NCBI RefSeq assembly: GCF_040096055.1
Contig: NZ_JBBMFK010000001.1
Coordinates: forward strand, 62,001 to 126,000
DNA: 64,000 bases
Direction of reading: 5' to 3'
Source: Pseudoflavonifractor intestinihominis
Lineage (GTDB): Bacteria > Bacillota > Clostridia > Oscillospirales > Oscillospiraceae
The translations under genes and the position numbers were made by a program. This document shows positions 34,118 to 42,535 of the stretch, one piece after another; the stretch's first letter is position 1; each line of letters begins with the position of its first letter. The notes beneath the pieces were generated by a model. That model had not been told where the DNA came from, did not search any database, and worked only from the letters and a program-made list of their open reading frames with translations.

Positions 34118-34462
34118 ATGACGCTGGGACAGAAAATTCAGACGCTGCGTCACGATGCCGGGCTCTCTCAGGAGGGCCTGGGAGAGAAGTTAGGGGTATC
34201 CCGTCAGGCCATCAGCAAGTGGGAGGCCGACGGCGCGGTGCCCGAGGTGGACAAGCTCATCGCACTCTCCCGTCTCTTTGCGGTAAATCTTCACGACCTG
34301 CTCCAGGCGGAGGGGACGCCCCGGGAGGAGCCGGAGGACTCAGGGGAGCAGCCTCCGGAGGAAGAGGCAGAGAACCCGCCGGAAAAAGACGAACCTCCCC
34401 GTCGGAATAGCGGGTGGTGGAAAGCGCTGTGCGTGGCGCTGGCTGTGGCGGTGTGCGTCTAG
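34118..34462 (+). CDS. XRE-family HTH regulator with membrane helix, N-terminal part ending at an in-frame TAG
   Basis: 114 residues from the ATG at 34118, about 7 to 8 bp after AAGGAAG. Residues 1-60 are a Cro/C1-type helix-turn-helix (LSQEGLGEKLGVSRQAISKWEADGAVPEVDKLIALS). An acidic Pro/Glu linker leads into a membrane helix (ALCVALAVAVCV) that is cut by TAG at 34460-34462. The frame then stays open to 35005. HTH-linker-membrane proteins of this type are common in clostridia as membrane-tethered regulators. Confidence 0.75.
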   Translation: MTLGQKIQTLRHDAGLSQEGLGEKLGVSRQAISKWEADGAVPEVDKLIALSRLFAVNLHDLLQAEGTPREEPEDSGEQPPEEEAENPPEKDEPPRRNSGWWKALCVALAVAVCV

Positions 34463-34465
34463 GGC

Positions 34466-35005
34466 GTGGTGCTGTTCCGGCTGAATGAGAAGCTGGAGGA
34501 GCAGGGGGATGCGCTCACCGGCCAGGAGGCCAAGATCCAACAGCTGGAGGAGCTGACGGATAACCTCACCGGACAGTTGGGCAGTCTGGGAAGCCGCATC
34601 AGCCGGCTGGAGCAGGCGGACGGCAGCCAGAGCGGGCAGACAGAGGCGGAACTGGACCCTGCCCTGCCCCTGGTCTCCCATGTAGACTTCACCATTGAGA
34701 CCACGGAGTATGGCACAAGAGCCCTGAAGCTGAATTTGGTTCCGGCTCAGAGCGCTGAGGGAATGCGGGTACGCTTTCAGATTACCTGCCCCGGAGGGGC
34801 GGCCCGCAGTCACCCTGCATCTCAGCTGGATGACAGCTCGGCCTACACCCTGTCCATGATCTGCACTGATGAGGAGGTGGCCAGCGGCTTCACCGTCTCG
34901 GCGGTATTTTTGGATAAGACAGACCGGCAGTACACCCAGCCCCTGGTCAAAATCTCCGATATTACAGAGGACAGCTGGAATGCGGAGACCCTGTGGGACC
35001 AGTAA
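34466..35005 (+). CDS. Continuation of the HTH membrane regulator after the TAG
   Basis: In the same frame as the gene at 34118, this part completes the membrane helix (GVVLFRL). It then has a coiled coil (residues about 5-50 here, LEEQGDALTGQEAKIQQLEEL and on) and a beta-rich extracytoplasmic domain of about 115 residues. It has no ribosome site of its own. The intact gene would encode about 295 residues: DNA-binding head, linker, membrane helix, coiled coil, outside sensor domain. Confidence 0.7.
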   Translation: MVLFRLNEKLEEQGDALTGQEAKIQQLEELTDNLTGQLGSLGSRISRLEQADGSQSGQTEAELDPALPLVSHVDFTIETTEYGTRALKLNLVPAQSAEGMRVRFQITCPGGAARSHPASQLDDSSAYTLSMICTDEEVASGFTVSAVFLDKTDRQYTQPLVKISDITEDSWNAETLWDQ

Positions 35006-35009
35006 ATAC

Positions 35010-35046
35010 AAAAAGCGCGTGGACGATATCGTCCACGCGCTTTTTT
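35010..35046. terminator. Bidirectional terminator, perfect palindrome
   Basis: A perfect 26-bp palindrome (35015-35040) flanked by five A and six T lies between convergent genes. It overlaps the last bases of the CBS protein gene. Confidence 0.9.
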
Positions 35047-35473
35047 ACAGCCGCTTGATGTTGTCCGAGATGTCGGCCAGAGCCTTGCTGGCCTCCATGT
35101 CGTAGGCCTGGCTCAGGGCCAGATCCCCCAGGGAGACCATGCCCACCACCTTGCCCTCCTCGGTGACGGGCAGCCGCCGCACCTGGGCGGCCGCCATCAT
35201 CCGGGAGGCCTCCCGGGGGTCGTCCTCCGGGGAGACCACCGCACAGTTGCGGGACATAATGTCCCGCACCGGGGTGTTGGCCGGATTTTCCTCCGCCGCC
35301 ACGCACCGGAGCACAATGTCCCGGTCGGTGACAATCCCACGGAGCCGTCCGTCCGCCCCGCACACCGGCAGAGAGCCGATGTTGTGCCGGGACAGGAGCC
35401 GGGCTGCCAGAGCCGCCGACTCTCCCGGCGCAATGGATACCACGCTGCTGCTCATCAGGTCGCGTACCTGCAT
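35045..35473 (-). CDS. CBS domain pair protein
   Basis: 142 residues made of two CBS domains. The first runs from VRDLMSSSVVSIAPGES to LRGIVTDRDIVLR and the second from VRDIMSRNCAVVSPEDD to VVGMVSLGDLAL. Such stand-alone pairs bind adenosine nucleotides and sense energy state. The start at 35473 is chosen because it begins the first domain; the ribosome site is weak. Partner proteins are unknown. Confidence 0.88.
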   Translation of the reverse strand: MQVRDLMSSSVVSIAPGESAALAARLLSRHNIGSLPVCGADGRLRGIVTDRDIVLRCVAAEENPANTPVRDIMSRNCAVVSPEDDPREASRMMAAAQVRRLPVTEEGKVVGMVSLGDLALSQAYDMEASKALADISDNIKRL

Positions 35474-35568
35474 ATCAATTCCACCGCTTTCTTCAGGCTG
35501 GGAGGCGGGCCCGCCTCCCTTCACAGTCCAGTATAGCCGGAAAATGGGGCGGTGATACATCCGGGGAC

Positions 35569-35607
35569 AAAAAACAGCGGAGCAGCCGGTTTTCCGGCGC
35601 TCCGCTG
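35569..35607 (-). terminator. Terminator after the QueG-like gene
   Basis: On the minus strand a GC-rich stem-loop (CAGCGGAGC outer arm, GCCGG inner arm) is followed by six T. Confidence 0.85.
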
Positions 35608-35610
35608 CTG

Positions 35611-36447
35611 CTATCCGTGCGCTTTCAGGGCCAGGTTCCGCCGCAGCACGGCGGGGCCCCGCCAGGCAAAGGCTCGGTGGCCGTACTTCTCCCGAAAAGT
35701 GCGGTTGGTCAGGCCCTCCAGGTCGGCGGGAGTGAGGGAGGGGATCAAATCCTCCCGAAAGTCGGAGATGGGGGTCATGGACGGATGGGCGTTGTAGGGG
35801 CACACCCGCTGGCACAGGTCGCAGCCCCACAGGCACTCCTGGGCGGAGAGCAGGGCGGTCTCCTCCGGCGAGAGTTCCCCCTTCTTCTGGGAGATGTCCG
35901 ACAGGCAGCGGGAGAGGTGGAAAACCTCGCCGCTCAGTGCGCCGCCCGGACAGGCGGCGGCGCATTTTCCGCAGGAGATGCACACATTTGAGGGCGGCTG
36001 TGTGGAAAACTCCAGGGGACAGTCGGTGAGGATGGTGCCCAGGAACACATAGGACCCCCAGGGGGGCAGGATGAGCAGGCCGTTGCGCCCCCGCAGGCCC
36101 ATGCCGCAGGCCCAGGCCAGCTGCCGCTCGGGCAGGGGAGAGTTGTCCGCACCGGGGAAAAACGAATACGAGGGGTATTTCTGCCGAAGAACATCGCAAA
36201 TTGTATTCAATCTTTCGGTCAAAACCAGGTGGTAGTCCCGCCCACGGGCGTAGAGGGACAGATTGCCCGGTTCGTCCCCGGCGAAGTAGGGGAAGGCCGC
36301 CACCAGCACCGCCCCAGGCGTGGGACAGAGGGCCAGCGTTTTTTCCACAGCCTGAGGGGTGAGATGTGGAAGGGCGTCCGCCCAGACGAGCCCGCCCCAG
36401 GCCGCCGCGCCGCAGGCGGCAAAGGCCCTGTCCAGCTCAGGGGTCAT
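35611..36447 (-). CDS. QueG-like 4Fe-4S protein (epoxyqueuosine reductase family)
   Basis: 278 residues. The N-terminal DUF1730-type region includes RQLAWACGMGLRGRNGLLI and GSYVFLGTILTD. Two [4Fe-4S] motifs follow: CISCGKCAAACP (near 157) and CLWGCDLCQRVCP (near 207). QueG needs cobalamin and makes queuosine in tRNA. This protein lacks the C-terminal HEAT repeats and is shorter than QueG of about 310-380 residues, so it may be a related reductase. It overlaps the MurE-like gene by 11 bp. Confidence 0.75.
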   Translation of the reverse strand: MTPELDRAFAACGAAAWGGLVWADALPHLTPQAVEKTLALCPTPGAVLVAAFPYFAGDEPGNLSLYARGRDYHLVLTERLNTICDVLRQKYPSYSFFPGADNSPLPERQLAWACGMGLRGRNGLLILPPWGSYVFLGTILTDCPLEFSTQPPSNVCISCGKCAAACPGGALSGEVFHLSRCLSDISQKKGELSPEETALLSAQECLWGCDLCQRVCPYNAHPSMTPISDFREDLIPSLTPADLEGLTNRTFREKYGHRAFAWRGPAVLRRNLALKAHG

Positions 36448-37951
36448 AGTGCTTCAGCGCCCGCCGGGCCAGCAGGCCGTCGGGCACACAGGGCTCGGGG
36501 CCGTGCTTCCGCTTCTGCTGCTGCTCGGCCCCCTTGCCCGCCAGCACCACCACGGCGGGGGTGGAGGCCTCCAGGATGGCCCGCTCCACCGCCTCTTCCC
36601 GGTCGGGGATGACGATCCAGGTCTTGCCGGAGGGGGCGATGTACCCGCCGATGTCGGCGCAGATGTCGGCCACCTCCTCGGGGCCGGGGTCGTCCTCGGT
36701 GAGGATGATCCGGTCGGCCCAGCGGCCCGCTGCCTGGCCCATGCCCTCCCGGCGGTCCAGGCCCTTGCCGCCGGTGCAGCCGAAGACCACGGTCAGCTGC
36801 CGCCCGGGGAAGTCCCGCCGGACCGAGGAGAGCAGCGCCTCCAGGCTCATGCCGTTGTGGGCGTAGTCCACAATGACGGTCAGCTTGCCGTCGGGGGTGT
36901 TGAAGGTCTCCATCCGGCCGGGCACCGCGGCCTCCGCCAGACCGGCGGCCACGTCGGACTCGGGCACGCCCAGGGCCTCGGCAGCCGCCACGGCGGCCAG
37001 GGCGTTCTCCACGTTGAAGGAGCCGGGCAGGCCTATGGACAGCTCCCGGGTGTAACGGGGGGTGCGCACCAGGAAGCGGGTGGCGTCCCCCTCCCGGCGG
37101 ATCTCGCTGGCGAAGATATGGGCTGTGGAAAACTTGGTGGAAAATGTGTATATTTTGCTGCAACTTTCTGCGGCGGTCAGGATTCGTTCGGCAAAATCGC
37201 TGTCCAGATTCACACAGGCGGCGGCGCTTTGGCGGAAAATCATCAGCTTGGAGGCAAAATAATCCTCAAAATCCGGGTGTTCCACCGGGCTGATGTGATC
37301 TTCTCCGATGTTCAAAAACACGCCCACGGAAAAGTCCACACCCCCGGTGCGGTGGTACTTGAGGGCCTGGCTGGACACCTCCATGGTCAGGTACTCCGCG
37401 CCGCACTCCGCCGCGTTCCACAGGTGCCGCTGCAGGTCCAGGGGCTCCGGGGTGGTCAGCTTGGCCGGACGGCGCTCCACGCCGTCGTCGGTGACGATGG
37501 TGGACAAAATGGCGCTCTCGTGCCTGCCCTGGCTTCGCCGCCACTCGTCCAGGATGGACTTGAGAAAGTAGGCCGTGGTGGTCTTGCCCTTGGTGCCGGT
37601 GATGCCGGTGATGCGGAGCCGCCCGGAGGGGTGGTCCCAGGCCCGGTCGGCCAGCAGGGCCATGGCGCGGCGGATGTCGGTCACCAGGATGCAGGGTAGG
37701 GCGCACTCCGTCCACCGGCGCTCACTGACGTACACAAAGGCGCCCTTTTCCGCCGCGTCCAGCAGGTATTGGGGCTTGAAGGCCGCGCCCTTGCAGATGA
37801 ACAGGGTGCCGGGTACCACGGTCTGGGAGTCGCAGGACACCAGCCGGACCTCCCGGGTCAGGTCGGCGGGCAGGGGGGCGGCGTCGGCGAGCAGGCCGTT
37901 TTTCAGCAGCAACTGGTAGTAGTCGCCCAGGGGAAAGTGGGGACGGGACAA
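36437..37951 (-). CDS. MurE-like UDP-MurNAc-peptide ligase with non-standard substrate motif
   Basis: About 504 residues. A TTG at 37949-37951, 8 bp after GGAGG, fits better than the GTG at 37958-37960. The Mur ligase P-loop is ITGTKGKTTT (near 110), then MEVSSQALKYHRTGGVDF and a C-terminal domain with VFGCTGGKGLDRREGMG. At the place where diaminopimelate-adding MurE has DNPR, this protein has DDPG (TEDDPGPEE). It probably adds the third residue to the muropeptide, but not necessarily diaminopimelate. Upstream genes encode an aspartate racemase and an ATP-grasp ligase. Confidence 0.82.
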   Translation of the reverse strand: MSRPHFPLGDYYQLLLKNGLLADAAPLPADLTREVRLVSCDSQTVVPGTLFICKGAAFKPQYLLDAAEKGAFVYVSERRWTECALPCILVTDIRRAMALLADRAWDHPSGRLRITGITGTKGKTTTAYFLKSILDEWRRSQGRHESAILSTIVTDDGVERRPAKLTTPEPLDLQRHLWNAAECGAEYLTMEVSSQALKYHRTGGVDFSVGVFLNIGEDHISPVEHPDFEDYFASKLMIFRQSAAACVNLDSDFAERILTAAESCSKIYTFSTKFSTAHIFASEIRREGDATRFLVRTPRYTRELSIGLPGSFNVENALAAVAAAEALGVPESDVAAGLAEAAVPGRMETFNTPDGKLTVIVDYAHNGMSLEALLSSVRRDFPGRQLTVVFGCTGGKGLDRREGMGQAAGRWADRIILTEDDPGPEEVADICADIGGYIAPSGKTWIVIPDREEAVERAILEASTPAVVVLAGKGAEQQQKRKHGPEPCVPDGLLARRALKHYDP

Positions 37952-38060
37952 GGCAAACACCTCCAGAGAGGAAATAGCCCCGCCGGGCGCCGGCGGGGCG
38001 GGGGAATATAGGGGGTGGGGACGGCACTATGGGCGCCTCTCCCTTGGGGAGAGGCGCGGG

Positions 38061-38768
38061 TCACACCATGCGCAGCTTGTAGCCGCAGTAGGTGATGCAC
38101 CGCTCGGCCAGGATGTCCATGGCGTCCACGTAGAAGTCGGGCAGGGGGTGGTAGGTGCGGTAGACCGACAGCTCGGTGCAGCCCAGGATGGCCGCGTCGC
38201 ACCCGGCCTGCCGCAGGCACTTGTCCATCACGGCGAACTTCTCCCGGCTGCCCTTCTCGCCCTTTTTGATCTCGTCGTAGATGATGCTCATGACCACCTT
38301 CTGCACCTCGGGGGGCGGGGAGTAGGCCACCAGGCCCTGTGCCTCGCACTCCCGCTGGTACACGCCGGTGCGGACGGTGCCGTCGGTGGCCAGGATGCCC
38401 ACCTTGTGGACGCCCGGGTCGGAGGAGAGCACCTTCACCGTCTCCCGCACCATGTGGATGATGGGGATGAACAGCTCCTCCTGGAGCCGGTCGGCGAAGA
38501 AGTGGGAGGTGTTGCAGGGGATGGCGATGGCGGTGCAGCCCACCTGCTCCAGGGTCCTGGCGTCCTGGAGGAGGCGGCGGTAGCAGCCCTCCGCGTCCCC
38601 GCCCAGGATGGCGGAGGTGCGGTCGGGCATGCGGGTGTCGCTGAGGATGACGGTGGGCAGGTGCTCCTGGTCACAGGACGCGTCGGTCCGGTCCAGGATG
38701 CGCTGGTAGAAATCCTGGGTGGCCTGGGGGCCCATTCCGCCTAAGATGCCGAGTTTTGCTTCGTTCAT
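38061..38768 (-). CDS. Aspartate/glutamate racemase family protein
   Basis: 235 residues. The N-terminus KLGILGGMGPQAT is typical of aspartate racemases, and the two catalytic cysteines are in IPCNTSHFF (near 84) and LGCTELSV (near 196). It interconverts L- and D-aspartate or glutamate without cofactor. It lies 13 bp after the ATP-grasp ligase gene. This pairing is like the Enterococcus faecium D-aspartate ligase/racemase pair, which supplies D-Asp for peptidoglycan crossbridges. Confidence 0.88.
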   Translation of the reverse strand: MNEAKLGILGGMGPQATQDFYQRILDRTDASCDQEHLPTVILSDTRMPDRTSAILGGDAEGCYRRLLQDARTLEQVGCTAIAIPCNTSHFFADRLQEELFIPIIHMVRETVKVLSSDPGVHKVGILATDGTVRTGVYQRECEAQGLVAYSPPPEVQKVVMSIIYDEIKKGEKGSREKFAVMDKCLRQAGCDAAILGCTELSVYRTYHPLPDFYVDAMDILAERCITYCGYKLRMV

Positions 38769-38781
38769 ATGGTAAATCCTC

Positions 38782-39993
38782 TCAGTTGGCCTTCTCCATG
38801 GAGCTGGCGTACCGCTCCTTGTACCGCCACTGGTCCTTGATGATGCGCAGCTTGTGGATCAGGTTCCGGTCCGCCTTGTAGAAGAGGGGGTTGACCCAGG
38901 CGCCGGCGGCGGTGAGGGCCTTCATCTCCTGGTGGTACTTGCTGGGGATGTAGTCGTAGGCCACCTTGGCCGGGATGACCCGCCACAGGTGGCGGTTCTT
39001 GGTGACGGTCAGAGGGGCGGGCCGGTGGAAGATCCGGTCCTCCACCAGGTACTTGGCCAGGTTGTGGCCCGCGCCGGTGACATAGTAGTTGCTGCGGCCC
39101 TGGCGGCAGTTGATCTCAAAGACCTTGAACTTGCCGTCCCGCTGGTCGAACTTCACGTCAAAGTTGGAGAAGCCGGTGAATTTGATGTCCTCCAGGAAGG
39201 CCCGCAGCTTCTCGCACAGCTCGGGGGCCTCCTCGGTGATGATGACCGCGTGGTTGCCGATGCCGTGGCGGGTGTGCTCCTCCAGCAGCACGTGGCCCAC
39301 ACACATGAGCTCCACCTTGCCGTCCTCACCGGAGTAGTTGGTGACCACCCGCATGTAGGAGTCGTCCCCGGGGATGAAGTCCTGGATGATGAGGGAGTCC
39401 TCATAGCCGTGGTTGTAGATGTCGTCGATGACCTGGTCCACCTCTTCCCGGGTCTGGAGCACATAGGCCTTCTTCTGGGTGTCGAAGGGGTGATCCCAGT
39501 AGGTGGCGCTCTCGGCGGGCTTGACCACGAAGGGGCCGGAGAAGGGCAGCTGGAAGCCGTGGCCCTCCCCCTTGTGGTAGACATAGGTGGCGGGGTGGTC
39601 GATGCCGTACTGGTCGCACAGCTGGTAGAACCGCTCCTTGTGGATGAGCTTCTCCATCAGGGCCAGGTCGATGTAGGGCGCCACCACGTTCTCGGGGAAG
39701 TTGGGCAGGTTGACGGCGATGGAGGTCAGGTAGTTGTCACCGCAGCCCAGCACGATGACCTTCTTGTCCGGGAACTCCCGGGACACCTCGGTGACGTTCT
39801 TCAGCACCACCTGGGGCTCGTCGTTGTGCTGGCACACCCGGTAGTCGATGATGTCGCTGCCGTAGCAGGGGCCGGAGGGATACATGCCGTAGGCCACGGT
39901 CTTGACGCCGTAGGCCTCGTGGAAGGCCCGGGCCATACTGTACACGTTGATGTCTGCCCCCAGCAGCAGGGGGACAAAGGGCTGTTGGCTCAT
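38782..39993 (-). CDS. ATP-grasp ligase, candidate D-aspartate ligase
   Basis: 403 residues. An N-terminal Rossmann-like part (PLLLGADINVYSMARAFHE) precedes the ATP-grasp fold: FVVKPAESATYWD, LIIQDFIPGDDSYMRVVTNY, a metal-binding VFEINCRQGRSNYYVTGAG near 297. The family joins a carboxylate to an amine using ATP. The adjacent racemase suggests D-aspartate as substrate, as in E. faecium, where D-Asp is added to the side chain of Lys in the stem peptide. Other amino-acid ligases remain possible. Start follows AAGGAAG. Confidence 0.8.
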   Translation of the reverse strand: MSQQPFVPLLLGADINVYSMARAFHEAYGVKTVAYGMYPSGPCYGSDIIDYRVCQHNDEPQVVLKNVTEVSREFPDKKVIVLGCGDNYLTSIAVNLPNFPENVVAPYIDLALMEKLIHKERFYQLCDQYGIDHPATYVYHKGEGHGFQLPFSGPFVVKPAESATYWDHPFDTQKKAYVLQTREEVDQVIDDIYNHGYEDSLIIQDFIPGDDSYMRVVTNYSGEDGKVELMCVGHVLLEEHTRHGIGNHAVIITEEAPELCEKLRAFLEDIKFTGFSNFDVKFDQRDGKFKVFEINCRQGRSNYYVTGAGHNLAKYLVEDRIFHRPAPLTVTKNRHLWRVIPAKVAYDYIPSKYHQEMKALTAAGAWVNPLFYKADRNLIHKLRIIKDQWRYKERYASSMEKAN

Positions 39994-40032
39994 GTCGAAT
40001 TACTTCCTTTTATTATAATGGATCAGGGGGAT

Positions 40033-40236
40033 TCAGGCGGGCAGAACGTTCAGTTCCACGGTATACCACATCTTGTCCCCCGAGGGGGACATGGCGGTGA
40101 GGCGCACCCGCTCCCACCGCAGCGCCAGGTACTCTGCCTCCTCGGCGGTGAGGCGCAGCTCCCGCCGGCGCAGCTCTCCGCCCTGAAAGGCGGAGGACAG
40201 GGCCGCCTCCAGGGCGGCGATCTCTCTATCAGTCAT
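40033..40236 (-). CDS. Small hypothetical protein
   Basis: 67 residues from the ATG at 40234-40236 after a strong AGGAGG. It is charged and helical at the start (TDREIAALEAALSSAF), with a strand-like end (KMWYTVELNVL). No family recognised. It sits 28 bp after relA and about 40 bp before the ATP-grasp gene, so it is probably co-transcribed. Confidence 0.65.
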   Translation of the reverse strand: MTDREIAALEAALSSAFQGGELRRRELRLTAEEAEYLALRWERVRLTAMSPSGDKMWYTVELNVLPA

Positions 40237-40264
40237 ATTCCAGCCTCCTGAGACGGGAGCGGGG

Positions 40265-42490
40265 TCAGCCGGACACCCGCTTGACCTGGTACACGCCGGA
40301 GATCTGCCCCAGCTTGTTGATGACGTTGTTGAGCTCGTCCCGGTCCTTGACCTCCAGGACGATGGACACGGAGGCATACCCGTCGGGCATGCCCCGGGCG
40401 GAGAAGGAGTCCACCTTCACCTTGGCGGCGGACAGGGCCATGGTCACGTCCATGGCCAGGCAGTCCCGGTCCTTGGCGGAGATCTCCAGGGAGGTGGGGT
40501 AGGCGGCCTGATCGCTGCCCACCCAGGCCACATTCACCCAGCGGCCGGCCTCTTCGGGGCGGCGCTTCTCGGGGGCGGCGTTGGGGCAGTCGGCCCGGTG
40601 GACCGACACGCCGAAGCCCCGGGTGATAAAGCCCACCACCGGGTCACCGGGCACGGGGGTGCAGCACTTGGCGAACTTGACCAGGCAGTTGTCCAGGCCC
40701 TCCACCACAATGCCGGACTCCGACTTGCGGGGGGCCTTGACCTGGCCGGGCGCGGGGGCGGGGGAGGCGGGGAAGACCACCTCGTTGGCGGCTCGCTCGG
40801 CCGCCGCCTTCTCCTCTTTCAGGCGGCCCAGGCGGGTCAGCTCGTCCTTGATGCGCACCACCGACTTGACGGCGGTCATGCCGCCGTAGCCGATGGCGGC
40901 GTAGAGCTCGTCCAGAGAGTTGAACCGGACCTTTTTCAGAATGGAGGGGAGGGCGTCTTCGGCGGTGATCTGGGCCAGGGTGATGCCGGCGCGCTTCAGC
41001 TCGGCCTCGAAGGAGGCGCGGCCGGTGGCGATGTTCTCCTCCCGCTTCTCCTTCTTGAACCACTGGCGGATCTTGTTGCGGGCCTCGTTGGACTTGCAGA
41101 TGTTCATCCAGTCGCGGCTGGGGCCATGGGCCGACTTGGAGGTGATGACCTCCACAATGTCGCCGTTTTTCAGGGGGGTGTCAAAGGGCACCATGCGGCC
41201 GTTGACCTTGGCGCCCGTCATCTTGTTGCCCACGGCGGAGTGGATGGAGTAGGCGAAGTCGATGGGGGTGGCGCCGGCGGGCAGGTTGATCACGTCGCCC
41301 CGGGGGGTGAACACGAACACCTCGTCGGCGAACATATCCACCTTCAGGGTGCGGACGAACTCCTCGGCGTCGGTGTCCTGCTGGTTCTCCAGCAGCTTGC
41401 GCACCCACTCGAAGGCCGCCTCGGTGCCCAGCTTCTCGTTGGCCAGGCCCTGCTTGTACTTCCAGTGGGCGGCGATGCCGTACTCAGCGGTGTTGTGCAT
41501 CTCCTGGGTGCGGATCTGTACCTCAAAGGGGATGCCCTCCCGGCCGATGACGGTGGTGTGGAGGGACTGGTAGCCGTTGGGCTTGGGGGTGCCGATATAG
41601 TCCTTGAACCGGCCCAGCACCGGGCGGAACAGGTCGTGGATGCAGCCCAGCACATTGTAGCACTCCGGGATGTCGTCTACAATCACCCGGAAGGCATAGA
41701 GATCAAAAATTTCATCCAGGGTCTTGTTCTGGGCGTACATCTTCCGGTAGATGGAGTAGATGTGCTTGACCCGGCCGTACACCGTGCACTTGATGCCCTC
41801 CTCGGCCAGCCGGTCCTGGATCTTCTTCTGGATGGAGGCCATGAACTCCTCGTTGGCCGAGGAGCGGGCGGCCAGCTCGTCGGCGATCTCCTGGTAGCCG
41901 ATGGGGTCCAGGTACTTGAGGGAGGTGTCCTCCAGCTCCCACTTGATGCGCTGCATGCCCAGCCGGTGGGCGATGGGGGCATAGATCTCCATGGTCTCCA
42001 GGGCCTTTTCCCGCTGCTTCTTGGGGGACTGGTACTCCATGGTGCGCATGTTGTGGAGCCGGTCGCAGATCTTGATGAGGATCACCCGGATGTCCTTGAC
42101 CATGGCCATGAGCATCTTGCGCAGGTTCTCCATCTGCTCCTCTTCTTTAGAGGTGTACTGCACCCGGGTCAGCTTGGTGACGCCCTCCACCAGGTCGGCC
42201 ACCGTGGGGCCGAACCGCTTGGCGATCTCCTCATGGGTGGCGCCGGTGTCCTCGATGGTGTCGTGGAGCAGGGCGGCGATGATGGAGTCGGTGTCCAGCC
42301 CCAGGTCGGCCACGATCTCGGCCACCGCCAGGGGATGGGTGATATAGGGGGAGCCGTCCTTGCGCAGCTGGCTGGAGTGGGCGTTATCCGCGAAGGTAAA
42401 CGCGTCGAAGAGCCGCTTGGTGTCAAGAGACGGGTTATAGGATTTGATCTTATCCTCCAGCGCCTGATAGCGCTCCAGGATGGGGTCCAT
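40265..42490 (-). CDS. relA: Bifunctional (p)ppGpp synthetase/hydrolase RelA/SpoT
   Basis: 741 residues from the ATG at 42488-42490 after GGAGGTGA. The order is: HD hydrolase (AALLHDTIEDTG), synthetase (RVKHIYSIYRKM; EVQIRTQEMHNTAEYGIAAHWKYK), TGS (VFTPRGDVINLPAGATPIDFAYSIH), zinc-finger-like CVKFAKCCTPVPGD and a C-terminal ACT domain. With both the HD and synthetase motifs intact it should make and degrade ppGpp in the stringent response. It follows recJ by 45 bp. Confidence 0.93.
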   Translation of the reverse strand: MDPILERYQALEDKIKSYNPSLDTKRLFDAFTFADNAHSSQLRKDGSPYITHPLAVAEIVADLGLDTDSIIAALLHDTIEDTGATHEEIAKRFGPTVADLVEGVTKLTRVQYTSKEEEQMENLRKMLMAMVKDIRVILIKICDRLHNMRTMEYQSPKKQREKALETMEIYAPIAHRLGMQRIKWELEDTSLKYLDPIGYQEIADELAARSSANEEFMASIQKKIQDRLAEEGIKCTVYGRVKHIYSIYRKMYAQNKTLDEIFDLYAFRVIVDDIPECYNVLGCIHDLFRPVLGRFKDYIGTPKPNGYQSLHTTVIGREGIPFEVQIRTQEMHNTAEYGIAAHWKYKQGLANEKLGTEAAFEWVRKLLENQQDTDAEEFVRTLKVDMFADEVFVFTPRGDVINLPAGATPIDFAYSIHSAVGNKMTGAKVNGRMVPFDTPLKNGDIVEVITSKSAHGPSRDWMNICKSNEARNKIRQWFKKEKREENIATGRASFEAELKRAGITLAQITAEDALPSILKKVRFNSLDELYAAIGYGGMTAVKSVVRIKDELTRLGRLKEEKAAAERAANEVVFPASPAPAPGQVKAPRKSESGIVVEGLDNCLVKFAKCCTPVPGDPVVGFITRGFGVSVHRADCPNAAPEKRRPEEAGRWVNVAWVGSDQAAYPTSLEISAKDRDCLAMDVTMALSAAKVKVDSFSARGMPDGYASVSIVLEVKDRDELNNVINKLGQISGVYQVKRVSG

Positions 42491-42535
42491 AAAATCACCT
42501 CCGAAAATGTCGCGGGGGGGTGGGAACATAAGGGG

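Noticed and set aside
27430..34462. UAG decoded as an amino acid throughout the genome (for example pyrrolysine)
   Set aside because: UAG is the natural end of the SprT-like and glpP genes, and the two internal UAGs lie in different structural contexts with no recoding element seen. Local read-through or errors are more likely.
35045..36199. Long N-terminal extension of the CBS protein overlapping the QueG-like gene
   Set aside because: The extension is out-of-frame sequence of the QueG-like gene and intergenic DNA; the CBS fold begins at 35473.
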